This document shows, in pieces, positions 46,231 through 58,849 of a DNA stretch of 64,000 nucleotides. The notes under the pieces were generated by a model. That model was not told where the DNA came from, did no database searches, and saw only the letters and a list, made by a program, of their open reading frames with translations. Made by a program: the position numbers and the translations under genes. Origin of the DNA: Ochromonas danica (lineage: Eukaryota; Sar; Chrysophyceae; Chromulinales; Chromulinaceae); contig VKHL01000046.1 in NCBI GenBank assembly GCA_015146655.1, positions 1 through 64,000 on the forward strand, written 5' to 3'. Each line of letters begins with the position of its first letter. Position 1 is the first letter of the stretch.

Positions 46231-48237
46231 TTAACACCACTGAGACAACTGTGAATCATAGGAGTATGTGCTATATGTACAACGGATCAATCCACTTGTC
46301 AAAGTGGGAGACCAGGCCTTCTTCGCTTCCTCACCAAGTAGAAGTGCTGACAAGGCAGACTCTTCCACACTCTCCATACATGTAAACACTACCTCTCGCA
46401 GCCCTGGATGACGCTTTAAAGCTAACACACTCTCACATCCAGCAATGGGTATCTTCAAAAACTCTAGTGTCTTACAACTATCTATCATCTTGCTCACTAC
46501 TTCATCACTAGCAGTAAATTGTCGTTCGACATTATCGAAGCGGTCAATAGACAAGCTTCTCAACTCATGCGCCGATTCTGCCATAGCAATGAAACTTGCA
46601 TCACTTATCTCAAGAAACGTAACATGCACACCTAAGCTCCGTAAAGCAGGAAGTTCCTTCACTGCATCTATTAGAATAGCTTCTGATATGATACCTTTCA
46701 TATGTACGAGGAAAGGAGCTAAAGTAGACTTGAGAGCAGTCCATTCACGATATCCAATCTCTGCATTCCAACAGTAAAAGTTATATGATACCTCCAATAA
46801 GTATTGTGTTCGATCTATCACACAACGCAAGCTTTCCACCCAATCTTCTATAACAGAAGATAAATTAGTAATAAATAATACTTTACGGTTTTCATCGTTT
46901 ACATTAATGCACAAGAAGTATACACTACTTGTTACTTCGAACGTTGAGAGATTAGGACATAGTCGAAATAGCTGACAAGGGTTTTTTCTTGCTTGAGGAT
47001 CATTGACAGGGATATGAACCTTTAACCGTAAAGTCATCAACTTCGGACATGCTTTTCCAATAGATATTAATAACTCATCAGTGAGAACAATATTACCATT
47101 TGCTTTGAATTGACTTCTAATTTCTAATGTTTCTAACCTCATTCCACAAGAAACAAGACAATTTAATCAGATATCCATGTTGAGAGATTCCATGGATAAT
47201 GTCAAACTTCTCAATGATAATGTTCTATTCTGTAGTATAATATGAATAGGTATTACAGTGTGTTTGGAAAATGCACTAAATGAGATATTTGTTAAAGATA
47301 ATGCATGTTTGTTGATAAGCTGTGTAAGGTGATGGAAGATCGTATAGTCTTTATAAAAGGAAAGGTCTAACTTTCTCAATTGATTGTCTGGTAAGACTTG
47401 GTTTAAGATGGAGAAGATAACTGTCTCTATGACTTCATTCATGGGATTTTGTTCTGGAAGAAGTCCAAAGATGGTCAATCCTTGTAGATGTTGACAGTGA
47501 GATAGCAAGTTGCTAAAGTGTTCTTGCCATGATGACTGCTGGACAGACAACACCAACATGTCATTGTTTAGCAGCAGGGACTGCTGTGTCTGTGCCAACA
47601 CGTGCTGCTGGTAGTGGTGCTGCTGGGTGCTGTTGTCATTCACCATACCATCCAGTCCTCGCTCTATCTCAATAGAGCGTATGAAAGGACCAAAGGTAGT
47701 GAAATCGAATCCTTCATGATGAAGCTGTAGCTGTTGCTGTTGTTTTGATAAGACAGTTAATCTTACAGGAAAGTTATTAACAAGATAGACGTGACGACTT
47801 GTTAACCAATGATAGAATGCTATTAGATTATTATCTGATAGTCTTCTTCTTCTATTAAGAAGTATTCTTTGTGTCATCTTTATGTCATTAAGAGATGATA
47901 ACCAAGCAAGACGATCTCCACCACTATCACTGTCACTATCACAGACACTGTCACTGCCACTGCTACCACCATTACCATTACCATTGCCATTACCAATAAC
48001 ACTGTCACTGTCACTATCAATGACACTGACACTCCCATTACTACGACCATTACCCGTACCTCTACTACCTCTGCTACCTCTACTACCTCTACTAAGACAA
48101 GCAAGATCTAATCTGATAATATCTTTCCATTGTAACCATTCAGAATAAAGATAATGACAAATATCTCGATCTAAACTCCATAATAAAGATCTCCTTGATA
48201 GATTCTTCTCCTTCTTCTCCTTCTTCTCCTTCTCCAT
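46231..48237 (-). pseudogene. Leucine-rich-repeat (F-box-like) gene with one in-frame TGA
   Basis: One frame runs from ATG at 48237 to the stop at 46231 (668 codons) except for a single TGA at 47169-47167, after SLNMDI. Without it the LRR pattern would continue smoothly (SLRSLTLSMESLNMD before; MRLETLEIRSQF and CPKLMTLRLKVH after). No GT-AG intron that removes the TGA was found nearby. The N-terminus (SLLWSLDRDICHYLYSEWLQWKDIIRLDLAC) resembles an F-box. A Gly/Ser/Asp low-complexity insert lies at about residues 50-105. The gene may be a recent pseudogene, a readthrough case or two adjacent reading frames (356 and 303 residues), or may reflect a base-call error. The sequence is otherwise intact. 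Confidence 0.62.
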
Positions 48238-48587
48238 GATGTGATCAACACCAGCAGCAAAGTCATCCCCTATTAAGTTGATGCTGACCGAAAAGTCAGT
48301 TGAGTGAAGTTAAACCCGAAAAGTCAGTTTCTGAAATTTATGTGAAGTTAAACCCTCCTGAAACAGGTTTCCTTTTAATATTCGCGTTTCTCTAACTTAA
48401 GAAGGACAGCTCCTGCTCTGTGTGCACAGCAGGGTGCACAGGATGATTCTTGGCTCTCTCTGTGAGTGAGCGCTGCAGTGCCAGGCCAGAGAGAGTGAGA
48501 GTGAGTGAATCAATCAAACACAGAGAGATCAATTAGATTAGATTAGACCTAGTCTAGGAAGAAATAGTGACCAGAGAAAGGAAGGAG
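48238..48587. promoter_or_regulatory. Divergent promoter with paired direct repeats
   Basis: CGAAAAGTCAGTT occurs at 48289-48301 and 48317-48329, and GTGAAGTTAAACCC at 48304-48317 and 48342-48355, interleaved. CGCGTTT (48383-48389) and CTAACTTAAG (48392-48401) resemble the paired elements of three other divergent promoters here. Confidence 0.5.
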
Positions 48588-51500
48588 ATGACACGTAAAC
48601 ATCGCTCTCTCCGACGAAGATCTTCATATAATCATGAGGATCAATTACCTGAGCATCTAATTGATTTAATTCATGCATTTCTTAATAATCCCAAAGGAAA
48701 ACTAGTTGATATTCATTATGCCATTAGTGAAGAATATCTCTATTATTCTCAATGGTCAACAATACAATGGAAAGAAGAAGAAGAGTTACAAGGATTAATA
48801 GATCTCTTAAGAAGATATGAATTAAATGGTTTACAACTTCATGGTAAACCAATCTATTTAATTTATCATCTTCTTAAATACAGTCCCCCCACTACCTCTA
48901 CTCCTCTACCAGGAGGAGGAGGAGGAGGTAGAGGTAGAAGAGGAAAAGTGTCAGTGGGTCTATTAGATGATCTGATTGAACTGTTACTTCGTATTCTATT
49001 AGAATATCCTGCCTATTTGAAATGTTTTCAATTATTAGACTTATTAGTTAGTCAATATGATGTCTCACCTCGGAAGATCTTCGATATTGGTAAGTCAACT
49101 AGTCAGTTAGCAGTTAGCCTATAGCTAATCGCTCTAACAATAACAGATCATCACTAATTAACTAATGGGTGTGTGTGTGTGTGTGTGTCTGTGTGTGTCT
49201 GTCTCTGCACTATACTTTACTATGCTATGCTATACTATAATAGGGTGTTCATTGAAGGAGCATCTGCCTGTCATCGTTGATGATGAGAATTTCATTGCTT
49301 TATTACATTTTACAAGCAAGCATTGTATCTCTTCTCCCTCAACAGCTACTACTACTACCACTACTGCAGTAGAAGAAGAGGGAGAGGATGACAACAACAA
49401 GCTCTATCTCACTGCCATGCAGTTCTTAGCACATGTCTCTGGACATATTGTGGGTGAGTTTAAGTCCGTCTTCTTCATGGAGAAATGCTATCCTCTCTTT
49501 GAACGTACACTGTGTGTGGGTCAATTACCACCAACACCACTACCACCACAGCTAGCAAAAGTAATTGACAGTGATGATGACCACCAGGCAGTAGTAGTCC
49601 CTACCACTACCCCTACCGCCACTACTGCAGTAGTGTTCAATGAGTTAAAGCAGGAGTTGTTATGGTATTCCATGAGATTGTTAAGAATCATCGCATCAGT
49701 TCATCCAAAGAGTAATGAAGAACTTGCTCATTCTCCTATAGTACTACCTCTCTTAATGAATCTTATCCAACATGATGAATTACCTGAACCTTGTCTACGA
49801 GAAGCATTGATTTTATTAAATACACTCATTGGAGGACATGTTAATGTTAAAAATAGATGGAAAAGAGAAACGTTAACATTACCTTTCTTTATGAAGATAT
49901 CAAAGAGAAGACTATTGTCAGTCTATGATAGTCTCTTAGAGATTCTCTTAACATGTTATGAAAGTGATTTACCTTATGATGATAGTCGTCATATCTATCG
50001 TATTGAAGGGATAGAAGAAGGTCATCATAATGAACTTGTTACCGTCTTTGATACTCTCTTAACTGACTTAATTGATGCAGTCTATTGTCATCGTGGTGAA
50101 GATATTATACCTTATCCTTATGAATTAGGAATAACAGAAGGAGGAGCAGGAGGAGGAGGAGGAAGAATGCCAGCGATTACCTTCTTAGCTCGTTCTCTAG
50201 ACAAAGTTGAACGATCATTACAAATCATCTCTAATCCACGTGTCTTCTTATCCATCAAACATCGTCTATTAAAGCTCTTAAAGACTATCTTCGCACTACC
50301 TCAATCTCTACCTTTCCATGACATCGCAGCTATTGATATTCTACTACTACTCTACCGAGGTAGTGCTCGCTGTTGGTCAGCTTATGCTATGGATCCATTA
50401 GATCATGAATTTCTACATCTTTCTCAACGTCTAGTAGAAGATTTTCTGAATGTTACAAGTCAGAAGAAGATCTTTGATGAACGAGATCATAACACGTTAT
50501 ACTATCTAGCAGGTAGTGATGATCAATCAAGTATACCAGAGATTATTGAAGCTTCTAGTTTACATGCTTTACAAGGAAGTAGTAGTCATTGTCAACAATG
50601 GTATTGTAATAATAGTCGTGGTAGTAGTGGACGAAATGAACACACTACCTCGAACACTACCTCGAACACTACCTCTGCCTCTGCATCCTCACCTTTACTA
50701 AATAAGAAGAATCTTAGTGGTCTATTGGATAACTTGAATCTTCTTGGTCCTAATACCAGTAACAAGAAAGTATTAACAGGTACTATAGGAGGAGGAGGAG
50801 AGGAAGAAGGAGGAGGAGGAGGAGGAAGTGTAGAAGATATTCTAGAAGAACTCTATCACTTATTAAATCATCTTCTATTAGGATCACGTAGTCTACATAC
50901 AATAGTAATAGAATGGGAACATCATTCTAATGAGACCAATTGTCATAAACTAGTTTATCTTCATTTAATCTCTTCTCTAATAGGATGGGATAAGATGCAA
51001 TATACAATAGCACAAGCAGATCAATTACCAACACATATTTTAAACTTATTAGCAGAAGATCGATTTTTCATTAAATCTATACCAGGATTAGAGAAGTTAT
51101 GTATTGAAGTATTAGGAAATGCTATTGAAGCAATGGGTTCATTTGAACAAGCAACAGAATTCTCAGTCTATCTCATTAAGTTAATCACTTCTAAACCTGA
51201 TGGTCTAGCTACAGATGCTAGTAATATTAGTGCTCGTTCTAATCGACGAGGTAGAGAAGAGGAAGAGGTAGAACTACATGGTCATCATGGTAGTGATCAT
51301 CGTGAAGAGTTTTGTGAAGAGAATCCTAATGATATTGCAATCTTAATGAGATCATCTTCAATGGGATCACCACGTTTATCCTTAACAAGTGAACTATTAG
51401 ATCATTTTGATTTACATTATACAGCCTTAACAACATTAATTATCTTAAGTAGACAAGATCGTAATGTTAGAAGAAAATTAGTATCAACATGTACAGAAAT

Positions 51501-53451
51501 TTTACAATCATTATATTATTTTGCACCCGTGGATCCTATTAACTATCGTCCTGTATTACATTTAATTAAAACAATGGTAGAATTTATGCCAAAAGTTGAA
51601 TTAAATGCTGAAGAAGCAATTGTTAGTAGTTTAATACGTGCATTAAAAAATGATTTATATTATAATAAAGCACAAGCATGTGATCTAATTTATCGTATTG
51701 GATTAGAAAGTGCAGGATTTATTTTTCGTGGATTAAGTCGATGTGAAGTAGAAGATGAATTAACAAAACTATTAATACATGAAATACAAGATTTAAATCA
51801 TAATAGTTATCCACAATTATTATTAGCTACATTAAAAGCTTATAATACATTAGCACATAATCCTAATGTTAAACCAATATGGTTACCATTACCATGGTTA
51901 TATCATTGGTCTATTTATAAACCAACAATAGCACATCGACAATTATTAACAATTGATGGATTAACATTAATTATACATGTATTAAAAAATGTACAAATTT
52001 CATATCGTTTACCTATTTTTACATATACATTATCCATAGCATCATCATTAATGTATGCATGTGTTGATGATGTATTAAGACCAGGATGTAAAGAAGATGA
52101 AAGTTTAGTGAAAGATTTAAAAGAAATGTTAATTGCCAATATTTTACCATGGTTACCTATTGCAATGGATTTTATTACATTAGGTAAGAAGAGAAAGAAA
52201 GTACGTGATGGTGATAATAGTGATTCTATTCATTATAATACTTCTGTAGCATTATCAGGAGTAGGAGGAGGAGGTGGTGGTGGAGGAGGAGGAGGGATAG
52301 GGATGGGTAATGGATTTATGACAGCAAGTAGTCGATCAGATGGCGGTAGTACATCACCTACTATTATACGTAAGAAAGTACATGATGATTATTATAATAT
52401 TAAAGTAACATCTGAATATTTCTTAATGGATGCTGGTAGTAATGATAATGGATATTCAGCTAAAGTTATATTACAATTACCACAAGCTATGATTGATATC
52501 TTTACATCATCATCATCAGATTGTTCACTTTATACTTCACAAGCTATTGAAGCATTAACAGAAAAAACAGTTGAAGCATTATATGCTTTTTTATGTACTG
52601 ATGATTTAATACCATTATCAACTTATCTAACGTATATTAGATTATTTGATCAATCACCTTTAATTGCTTCAGTTTGTTATTTTATGACAGAAAATAAAAC
52701 AAATTTGAAAATTTTAAGACGTGGTATTGATTTTATACGTTATTTTTCAGAAAATGGAATGTCATTAACAATTGTTGCAATGCATGCACCACCTGCTTTA
52801 ATGTGTGCTGTACATATGTTAAAAGATACATATGAAGTTCAATTATCCTTTTGTAAAGTGACATTAGCAATATTGAAAATGAATGATGAATTTGCAAGAG
52901 AAAATTTAATACGATTTAAAATACATCATGTATTAATTGAATTATTATCTAGTCGACATACTACTTTAACATTATTATCATTACAAAGTATTTATCTTAT
53001 GACATTACAACAAAATAATATATTACAATTAACATATCGTAATGGTCATAATGGTAATAGTAATAGTAGTAATAGTGGATTAATTGAGATATTATTATAT
53101 ATTTTAGATAATATGACAAAAGAAATTGTGATTCTTATTGAAGCATTAGCTATTTTAATTCAAATTGATCGCTATCAACCTGATTTAGTATCCAATTCAA
53201 ACAAGAAAAATGTTATTTTTGCTACGATGCGTCGTGCAAGAAGAATTGTTGTAGCAGCAGTACGAAAATCAAATGGACCTACAACAACATCAACAACAAC
53301 AACTGGTGGTGGTGCTGGTGGATCATCATCATCATCATCATCGTTAATCATAGTGGATGGCCATGGACATACTACAGAAATTGATCAACAAAGATTACAA
53401 ACTTTACTTGATGAAGTAATATGGAAGTCAGTAGGATGTATTATTAGTTAG
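48588..53451 (+). CDS. Giant helical-repeat (ARM/HEAT-like) protein, 1569 aa, two exons
   Basis: Exons are 48588-49089 and 49244-53451; the 154-base intron has a (GT)n tract (about 49166-49200), and the join reads FDI-G-CSLKEHLPV. The second exon is a single uninterrupted 4.2-kb frame. The sequence is built of amphipathic helices typical of ARM/HEAT repeats (for example LRIIASVHPKSNEELAHSP, LREALILLNTLIGGHV, YTALTTLIILSRQDRNVRR). It is interrupted by Gly, Ser and Thr runs. No catalytic motif or membrane segment is visible. It would fit a scaffold protein. I recognise no orthologue; it may be a stramenopile-specific family. From 51.4 kb the codon usage becomes more A/T-rich. Confidence 0.8.
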
Positions 53452-53516
53452 ATAGAGCTAATAGGTGAGGTGAGTTATCTATTATCATTAGCTGTCATCA
53501 TGACTAGTAACTGATA

Positions 53517-53577
<61 letters not shown>

Positions 53578-54263
53578 GCTGTTGTTGTTGTTGTTGTTGT
53601 TGTTGTTGGTTTACAGTAGTGATAGTGATAATGTAGCTGTTGTTGTTAGATCGGATCTCTTGCTGAAACAACTTTCTCTTCTTTGTAATAGTTGATTGTA
53701 AGGTTTAGATTGATCATGTTATATTTACGAACCTTGCAACTCATTACTATAGACTACTACACTACACTACAGTAGTAGTTGGTGATATTTGGTGACATGA
53801 CATCATCAGGTCATGGTCATCATGGTCATGGCAACACATCTTGTTGGAATAAGAGAAGCAAGAGAGAAAGAGAGGAGGTGTACAGGTTAGTTATTAAAGG
53901 GAAAAGTGCGCAAAGAAGTGATGATCAAACATCATCAATACTACCTTGTTGTTATTGCTATTGTTGTTGTTGTTGTTGTTGTTGTTTTTGTGGCTATTGT
54001 TGTCAGTCATTAGTGTTATTGTGTGGATAGCTGCTATTGTATGATCTAGTAGGTTAACCAGTTGGCAGTCAGTAGTTAAGAGAGTTGTCTTAATCTACAG
54101 TAGACTACAACAATAACTACTTTACTGCCTCCTCCTCTTGTTGTCCATGAGATCTAATCTAGTAGTAATAATAGTAACCACCAGTCTTGTTACTTGTTAC
54201 TTGGAGACTACTACCTGCTGGTAATAAGATCAAACAGACATTTCTTCTTCTTCTTGTTCTATC
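53452..54263. repeat. Convergent intergenic region with long GTT microsatellite
   Basis: A (GTT)n array of about 90 bases runs 53518-53607 with one interruption; a shorter TTG array lies near 53955-53985. A short plus frame (53779-54030) consists largely of repeat-encoded Cys and Gly and is not supported. No gene was recognised. Confidence 0.7.
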
Positions 54264-55847
54264 TTATCCCCATACTTCCATTCGATCATAATTATGATAG
54301 AAACTATCTCGTTCAACTTGTAGACTACTACTAGTAGTACTATTACTTCCTCCTCGTCTTTCTTGAATGATCTTCATCACTTGAGACCATAACTTGGATT
54401 GATAGAACATCTCAGGTGTAAGATCTTCTTCTTGAGAGAGATGTTCATTATCAACTGACCCCCAAATTCTTCCAATCAATGCACCTTGACATTCATACAA
54501 TAACACTGTATCTCGACTACGATCACCAAGTCCTGGACTTGTCCCTTGACGATGTAAATCACATACATAGGTCACTACTCTCACTTGCTTACTACCATCA
54601 TTATTACTACCTTTATTGACATCATCATCATCTTCTTCCTTCACTAACCAATGAACAAGATTATCATAATCTTTATCATTACGATGAGGTTGGAAATGAA
54701 TGAAAACTCGTTTCGAAACGGTCACTTTACAGTTTTTCGTCTTTTGGAATGATTCACGAATTGCATTTTGACCATTTAATAGTACAGCTTGACTCTTAAG
54801 ACTGTGAATTGAAGCATGAGGAAGGAAGAGATTAGCAATCTCATCTAATCGTTGACTTGTAGAAGATGCAAAGACTTCATGGAAATGATTTACTACTTGA
54901 ATAGCAGTAATCTCCAAAACCTCATCATTTCCATTATCATCATCATCACCATCATCACCTGCTTCTTCTCTAATAGAAGAAGAAGGAAGAGGTTGGTCTT
55001 CCACACACCTTTGCTTGTCATCGTTAGTGTTGCTTCCCGTGGTTAGATCATCTTTAGTGTGATGAACACCACGTGAAGAAGATCTTCTATGATCACTGTG
55101 ATCAACATCGCTGTAGTGCTTGCGATGACGATGACGATCTTCACTTCGACTCCGACTCCTGCTTCGACTCCGACGAGAATGATGACGATCATCATCATCA
55201 TCATGGTGGTGACGAGATGATGTCTTTCTTCTTGTTCTTGTTCTGCTATTGTCTCGAGAGTCACTACGAGAACGATGTCTTCGACTACGACTAGATGACC
55301 TTCTCTTAGACGATCGATGATAGTGACCATCATCATCATGATCACGAGATCGACTACCACTTCGTCGTCGTCTTGACTCACTATGACTGTGACGGTCATG
55401 ATAATTGTTGTGATGGTCTTGTGGGTCATCAAAGCGACTTCTCACCTCCTCCTCCTCAACCTCCTTTCCTCCTTCTCTTTGTTGAATAGACATGGAAAGA
55501 TGATCCATCATAGACAGTCCTCGACCACCTCTTCCTCTTCCTGTGCCACTACCACTAGCCTGTGTATCTTCTTCCTCTTGCTGAGACTTGACCTTCACCC
55601 ACAGACCTTTCTCGTTCTTCATCATTTTACCCCCTTGATCACTATTCTTCTTCACAACTTGTGCTCCTAAATCTTTCTCGGATCCAAAAACTTTCTTCAC
55701 TCCCCAGCCCATTTCTCCTTGTCCCCATCCTCGTTTATTTAAAGAATGAGGATCATCAAATTGCCGATGTTTCCTCAAGCTTTCATCATATAAAGATTGT
55801 TCATTACGTGGTTTCTCATTATCTTGAACAGGAACAAACTTGGGCAT
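54264..55847 (-). CDS. Arg/Ser-rich protein with C-terminal NTF2-like domain, 527 aa
   Basis: The start is the ATG at 55847. The frame's upstream extension begins exactly at GTGAGT (55907) and ends AACAAATAG before the start, so it is read as a 5'-UTR intron (55849-55907). The N-terminus MPKFVPVQDNEKPRN is followed by a Trp/Gly motif (RGWGQGEMGWGVKKVFG). A long Arg/Ser/Asp/His region (SRRRRSGSRSRDHDD, RSRSRSRSE) is typical of SR-type splicing or mRNA-export factors. The C-terminal about 200 residues (AIQVVNHFHEVFASSTSQRLDEIANLFLPHASIHS, in two parts) have NTF2/SnoaL-like spacing and include an inserted acidic loop. A nuclear RNA-related role is inferred. Confidence 0.7.
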   Translation of the reverse strand: MPKFVPVQDNEKPRNEQSLYDESLRKHRQFDDPHSLNKRGWGQGEMGWGVKKVFGSEKDLGAQVVKKNSDQGGKMMKNEKGLWVKVKSQQEEEDTQASGSGTGRGRGGRGLSMMDHLSMSIQQREGGKEVEEEEVRSRFDDPQDHHNNYHDRHSHSESRRRRSGSRSRDHDDDGHYHRSSKRRSSSRSRRHRSRSDSRDNSRTRTRRKTSSRHHHDDDDDRHHSRRSRSRSRSRSEDRHRHRKHYSDVDHSDHRRSSSRGVHHTKDDLTTGSNTNDDKQRCVEDQPLPSSSIREEAGDDGDDDDNGNDEVLEITAIQVVNHFHEVFASSTSQRLDEIANLFLPHASIHSLKSQAVLLNGQNAIRESFQKTKNCKVTVSKRVFIHFQPHRNDKDYDNLVHWLVKEEDDDDVNKGSNNDGSKQVRVVTYVCDLHRQGTSPGLGDRSRDTVLLYECQGALIGRIWGSVDNEHLSQEEDLTPEMFYQSKLWSQVMKIIQERRGGSNSTTSSSLQVERDSFYHNYDRMEVWG

Positions 55848-56348
55848 TCTATTTGTTTTGTTTCTGTTTTTGATTTTCACCACCAACCGAGCAATATTAT
55901 TACTCACCGCGCAGTATACTATGAGTTTGGAGTCAGAAAATCGATGTTTGATTGCAGGAACAGTCGACTTTCCGTCTGTGAGTGATATTTTCGGGTTTCG
56001 TGGTTTCGTCGATCAAAAGTGCAGATCTGCATGCAAACGATGCCAAACCATTGGAGTTACATTAAACATTCTAACTAAGAACCAATAATTTCTAACTCAT
56101 TATTATGGGTAATCTTATTCAGAATCATGTTGTCAATCAAAAGGATTAGGCAATATTTTTCTTCCCTAATTTTAGCAATCATATCAACACTTGAATATAT
56201 TGGAATACCAGTGTGTGCCAACCCAATCAACTCAAGGGAGTTGCTATGATATCCAAAGCACACATCTTCTTATCGATGGGTAAATAACTTGATCCATCCA
56301 GTTACCACAATATATAACAACACTAGCTAGCCTAGCGTATCTTGTGGC
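55848..56348. other. Intergenic region including a 5'-UTR intron
   Basis: It includes a likely 5'-UTR intron of the Arg/Ser-rich gene (55849-55907) and its upstream leader. A small plus-strand frame from 55920 and a 62-codon minus frame (56075-56263) are not supported as genes. Confidence 0.45.
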
Positions 56349-58849
56349 TTAATTGATGAGACCATTCTCCGTGGGCAATAAAGGCTCCACGGCACGATGG
56401 ATAGAAGAATCCACACTGGGATTAAACGTGAAATCATCATTACGAGGTGCTGAAGGTGACTCAATAAAATCTCTCCATCTCTCTTTGGAGGGACTATTCT
56501 CTTCTTTTGATTGATAATACATTTGAATTAACAGGGCGACTAGCGTCAAGAAACATCCCCCTGCGACTACCAATGACCAAAAGCGAACTCCCTCAGCAAC
56601 ATCATCCAAGACAAAGAGAGAATTCTGTAAATCATCTGCATCACTATCAGGCAGAACCATGTCTTCACTGACCCAGCCATAGGGCATATAAAGATCATTG
56701 GGTAGATTCCATTTTGAAGGCTGAGCAAGGCAAGTGAACAATGGGGTAATGATTGTCAAATTGCATGAAATATCGGGTAAGGTGGTATTCGCGGGTGCTA
56801 ATGGCGCCAACTCATTCACAACGTTTTGTAAATCCGCACAAAGTGTTTCCGCCATTTGAACAGAATACTGAGATATCTCCGGCAAACTGTAAGGCTCCAT
56901 ATAGTAATTCACTTGCAATCGTTTATGAGCCTGAACCAATAATCCAGTCTGTGGTTCAATAGAGAGATAAGTACTATGTAGATCTTCATTGGGATGTAAC
57001 CCTTTGATTGCTTCTTGCAACTGCACATCGGCATATAAGAAATGAGGGAAGGAAATGAAAACGGGGATATTGCTGGCTTTTGTTCCATTTTCTACTCCAT
57101 TATGACCAAATGCATAATACTGTGCATTCTCAGGATTCATTGTAGAATTTTGTAAGTCCTTGTTTTGAAGTCCGTATTTCTTTAAGGTGATACCATGCCA
57201 ATCAACTTCTTCTTCTTCAGCCAGATATACAGACCGATAGATATCAGAGATGAAAACTTGTAACTTCTTGGATCGCACAGGACGGGCGAACATGTTTCCA
57301 TCAGTACCTTGGACACGATTTGCATAATCAGTAGCAAAAGGTTTGGTGTAGCCTTTAGCTGTAGCAGTCGCTTCATCCCACTCATATTGAAAATGTTCAC
57401 ATGCAGCAAACTCACTTCCCTCTACATATGGTGCAGCAGAATTGGCTGGGGCTATGCATGTCCAATATTCAGTCATGTTCTGATAGCGTACATACTGGCT
57501 AATTTGATTCAAATTCTTCTTGCCCGTTTTCAAAACATCCACATTACGTCTTCTTCGAGTATCATCAATAGAGGTGTAGTTATTAGTAGCACCCGGCACG
57601 CCAGAGGTCCATGGAATTACTTTTCCTGTCTTAGCGGAAATCACATTAATCAAATTTTGTACCTCAAGCAATACGGGATCGTTTAGCCAACCAAACCAGG
57701 CAGGAGAAGGATTGGTGACAAAGAATGGTGAGATACCACTGGGAACATTGCAAAGGAGGCTTTTCAAAAGCAAATCACCAGTATCAGTAGTTTCCGTGAG
57801 ATTTGTCAAATCAGCAAAAATGACTTGAACACTCTGATTGGCAGTGGCTAACTGAGCCAGTAATTGTTTTCGCTTGCTTGGCAACATAGGAAACGTCAGA
57901 ACATCTCCAGTGAGAGTTGCGGTGAGACTCAGTATTTCCGATTCTTTTCCAAGCAAACGACCCTAATAAATAAAAATCATACGATTAATAGTGAAGCGCA
58001 ATCTTCATCACATTCAACTCACCTCAATAATTTCATCCAATGCTTGATCCACTCCAGGGGGTAACTGATCAAGAAGATATTCGAAGCCAAGAACAGTAGG
58101 GTAAGGCAAAGTGATATTATCAAATTCAGTTAAACCAGCACCAGTCTCTTGTTGATTATAGACATAGTAACGCAGCGTGTTATAAGTGACCGTGTCGCCT
58201 CCATCCGACCAAACAATATCAAATTTGCGGAAATATTCATCATAAACATATGGTCCTGTTTCAACCACGACTGGTTTTGCACCATTAAGTACATCTGCAG
58301 CATTTTGAAGATCGAAGAGATAGAGATTGTAGGTTATTTTGGTATCCTGTGAAACAAAAGATCAATCAACCATCAGAAACCCCACATGCCTATAAAAAGC
58401 GATGAAGACTTACATCATAACCAGAGCCTTCAATATTTGTGGACCATGCCTCGTAACTCGAGGCATGAGTCGAATCAATGACAACTTCAGAGTCGATTCC
58501 CGCATCAACAAGACGGTAAATGATCTAATCAACCATGTGAGCATTAAGATGTTAGAGAAGAAGAGCTAAGGGGAGGCGGGGAGCAGAGGGATTGCAAGAG
58601 GAAAGCAAAAGAACAGAAACTCACCACAGGGACAATAACAGCGACCAACAAGGCAAAGGTCATCAAACCACAAATCGAGCAAAACAATGCATGGCCACGA
58701 TGTTTGAATTTCCCGCAATATAACTTGCCCCAACAAAAGACTTGTTTATCACATAAATCATAGAAGCAACTTTCTTTCACAAGAATTGTAGTTTCTGCTC
58801 TATATTGCATAGCTTTAGTATTCTCAAGATCTTCATCTGTTGTGATCAT
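56349..58849 (-). CDS. CD36/scavenger receptor class B family protein, 757 aa, four exons
   Basis: Exons are 58849-58625, 58524-58414, 58346-58023 and 57962-56349, all phase 0. The topology is that of the family: an N-terminal membrane helix (ALFCSICGLMTFALLVAVIVP), a large ectodomain and a C-terminal helix (RFWSLVVAGGCFLTLVALLIQ). Family marks are NLYLFDLQNAADVLNGAKP, VVETGPYVYDEY, FISFPHFLYADVQLQEAI, GLHPNEDLHSTYLSIEP and KRLQVNYYM. The protein is longer than animal CD36 (about 470) because of inserts in the ectodomain. CD36 proteins bind and transport lipids or act in uptake and lysosomes. Several NxT/S sequons are present. The Cys residues of the ectodomain are compatible with disulfides. 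Confidence 0.9.

Noticed and set aside
47167-47169. TGA as a selenocysteine codon in the LRR gene
   Set aside because: LRR proteins have no known selenocysteine site and no stem-loop of the expected kind was identified downstream.
53779-54030. 83-codon frame with Cys and Gly runs
   Set aside because: The Cys run is encoded by a TTG/TGT microsatellite.
55920-56088. Small plus-strand gene with a possible GTGAGT intron at about 55979
   Set aside because: The product would be only 37-55 residues and lies over the leader of the opposite gene.
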